In this document: positions 40,957-41,855 of the stretch, in pieces
Layout: each line of letters begins with the position of its first letter
Position numbering within the stretch: position 1 is the first letter of the stretch
Assembly (NCBI GenBank): GCA_903885195.1
Contig: CAISHQ010000022.1
Coordinates: 1-41,855 of the forward strand
Direction: 5' to 3'
DNA: 41,855 nt
From: an uncultured Pseudomonadota bacterium
GTDB lineage: Bacteria; Pseudomonadota; Gammaproteobacteria; Steroidobacterales; Steroidobacteraceae
Position numbers and translations under genes: made by a program
Notes under the pieces: model-generated
What the model was told of the DNA's origin: nothing
Database searches by the model: none
The model's input: only the letters and a program-made list of their open reading frames with translations

Positions 40957-41855
40957 GTCTGCACCCAGCCCACAGTTTGCTGATTCGCTCCCCGATCGAT
41001 GGCAGCGAGATCGGTTCTGCGTCAGTGACCCCCCTCGAGTCGCTCCCGGGCGTCATCGAGCGATCGCAGCGTGCGTTCGAGTCGTGGCGAGAGGTGCCCG
41101 CGCCGCGCCGAGGGGAGCTTGTGCGTCTGTTTGGCGAGGAGTTGCGCGCGGCCAAGGAGAGTCTCGCCTTACTCGTCACGCAGGAGGCGGGCAAGATCAC
41201 GAGTGAGGGGCAGGGCGAAGTTCAGGAGATGATCGACATCTGCGACTTCGCCGTAGGGTTGTCGCGTCAGTTGTACGGGCTGACCATCGTATCGGAGCGA
41301 CCGGGTCATCGCATGATGGAGACATGGCATCCACTCGGGCCCTGTCTCGTCATCTCCGCGTTCAATTTTCCCGTGGCCGTGTGGGCGTGGAATGCGGCGC
41401 TTGCGCTGGTCTGTGGCAACTCGGTGATTTGGAAACCATCGGAAAAAACCCCGCTGACGGCGCTGGCGACGATGCGGATCTTCCAGCGGGCACTTGAGCG
41501 TTTCGGTTCCGGTGCGCCCGAGGGACTCGTGCAATGCGTGATCGGCGGTGCGGCCCATGGTGAGCAACTCGTCGATTCATTGCAGATCCCACTGGTGTCG
41601 GCCACGGGTTCAACGCGCATGGGTGCATTGGTGGCACCTCGGGTGGCGGCTCGCTTTGGCCGCAGCATCCTCGAGCTCGGCGGCAATAACGCGATGATCG
41701 TCGCACCGAGCGCCGATCTCGACATGGCGACTCGTGCCATTGTCTTCTCGGCTGTGGGAACGGCAGGGCAGCGGTGCACGACCTTGCGCCGTCTCATCGT
41801 GCATCGAAGCATCCGCGAAGCGTTACTTGAGCGTTTGAAAAAAGCCTACGCGAGC
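40953..41855 (+). CDS. aldehyde dehydrogenase, ALDH7 (aminoadipate-semialdehyde) type, 3' truncated by window
   Basis: The first 301 residues of an NAD-dependent aldehyde dehydrogenase. Motifs: Rossmann region FNFPVAVWAWNAALALVCGN (137-156), WKPSEKTPLT (160-169), catalytic base in ELGGNN (Glu241) and nucleophile in GQRCT (Cys275). The FNFPVAVWAWN and TAGQRCTTLRRL segments resemble ALDH7 (antiquitin/AmaB), which oxidises alpha-aminoadipic semialdehyde in lysine breakdown. The frame is open to the window edge. It overlaps the DUF2256 stop by 4 nt. Confidence 0.92.
   Translation, partial: MSLHPAHSLLIRSPIDGSEIGSASVTPLESLPGVIERSQRAFESWREVPAPRRGELVRLFGEELRAAKESLALLVTQEAGKITSEGQGEVQEMIDICDFAVGLSRQLYGLTIVSERPGHRMMETWHPLGPCLVISAFNFPVAVWAWNAALALVCGNSVIWKPSEKTPLTALATMRIFQRALERFGSGAPEGLVQCVIGGAAHGEQLVDSLQIPLVSATGSTRMGALVAPRVAARFGRSILELGGNNAMIVAPSADLDMATRAIVFSAVGTAGQRCTTLRRLIVHRSIREALLERLKKAYAS

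Overview
The window is about 42 kb of GC-rich DNA from what looks like a polarly flagellated gammaproteobacterium. The gene order fliEFGHIJKLMNOPQR-flhB ... flhA-flhF-flhG-fliA-mot, the sigma54 activators ahead of fliE, and the FlgP/FlgT-type genes all fit the Pseudomonas/Xanthomonadales/Steroidobacter-Nevskia style of organisation. The genus cannot be fixed from sequence reading alone.

Region 1 (1-28593) is one long flagellar locus. It begins inside a flagellin gene, followed by a second complete flagellin, flaG, two fliS-type chaperones, two sigma54 activators (FleQ/FlrA-like and FleR/FlrC-like) and fliE to fliR plus flhB, most of them overlapping or tightly packed. Three genes follow that are not standard flagellar genes: a SPOR-domain membrane protein, a small coiled-coil protein and a membrane-anchored coiled-coil protein. 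A divergent FlgP/FlgT-like pair is next, then flhA, flhF, flhG, fliA, motA and motB. Promoter-like sequences suggest a hierarchy. Three near-perfect sigma54 sites lie before flrC, before fliK (inside fliJ) and before flhA. Two sigma28-type sites lie before the second fliS and before the flgP-like gene.

Unusual points here are: no fliD, no FleS/FlrB kinase and no chemotaxis genes in the visible locus; both activators lack receiver domains; FlhF has lost the Walker A lysine and the TKxD guanine-specificity motif, while FlhG keeps its ATPase motifs; FlhB has NPAE instead of NPTH; and MotB has a long Ala/Pro/Glu-rich N-terminal extension. The three-gene SPOR/coiled-coil cassette beside a degenerate FlhF is the best candidate for an undescribed function, possibly polar anchoring of the flagellum. 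That function is inference.

Region 2 (28590-32694) holds small cell-envelope and regulatory genes: a Sel1-repeat protein, a SnoaL/TonB-C fusion, a methyltransferase-like protein, a lipoprotein, a Fur-family regulator, tRNA-Thr(CGT) and a DUF4239 (bestrophin-like) membrane protein.

Region 3 (32679-35416, minus strand) is a two-gene unit: a periplasmic solute-binding protein with no transporter partner, followed 2 nt later by a membrane diguanylate cyclase. They probably form a nutrient-to-c-di-GMP sensing pair.

Region 4 (35453-39836, minus strand) is a tightly coupled catabolic-type operon: Baeyer-Villiger monooxygenase, short-chain dehydrogenase, alpha/beta hydrolase, and a DUF1214 and DUF1254 membrane protein pair. 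Region 5 (39931-end, plus strand) holds a CitE/HpcH-type lyase, a 50-residue DUF2256 zinc-ribbon-like protein and an ALDH7-type aldehyde dehydrogenase cut by the window edge. Four genes in regions 2-5 have a TATAAT-like hexamer 6-8 nt before the ATG, a sign of leaderless mRNAs. No insertion sequence, CRISPR array or phage gene was seen, and no gene-free stretch exceeds 300 bases.
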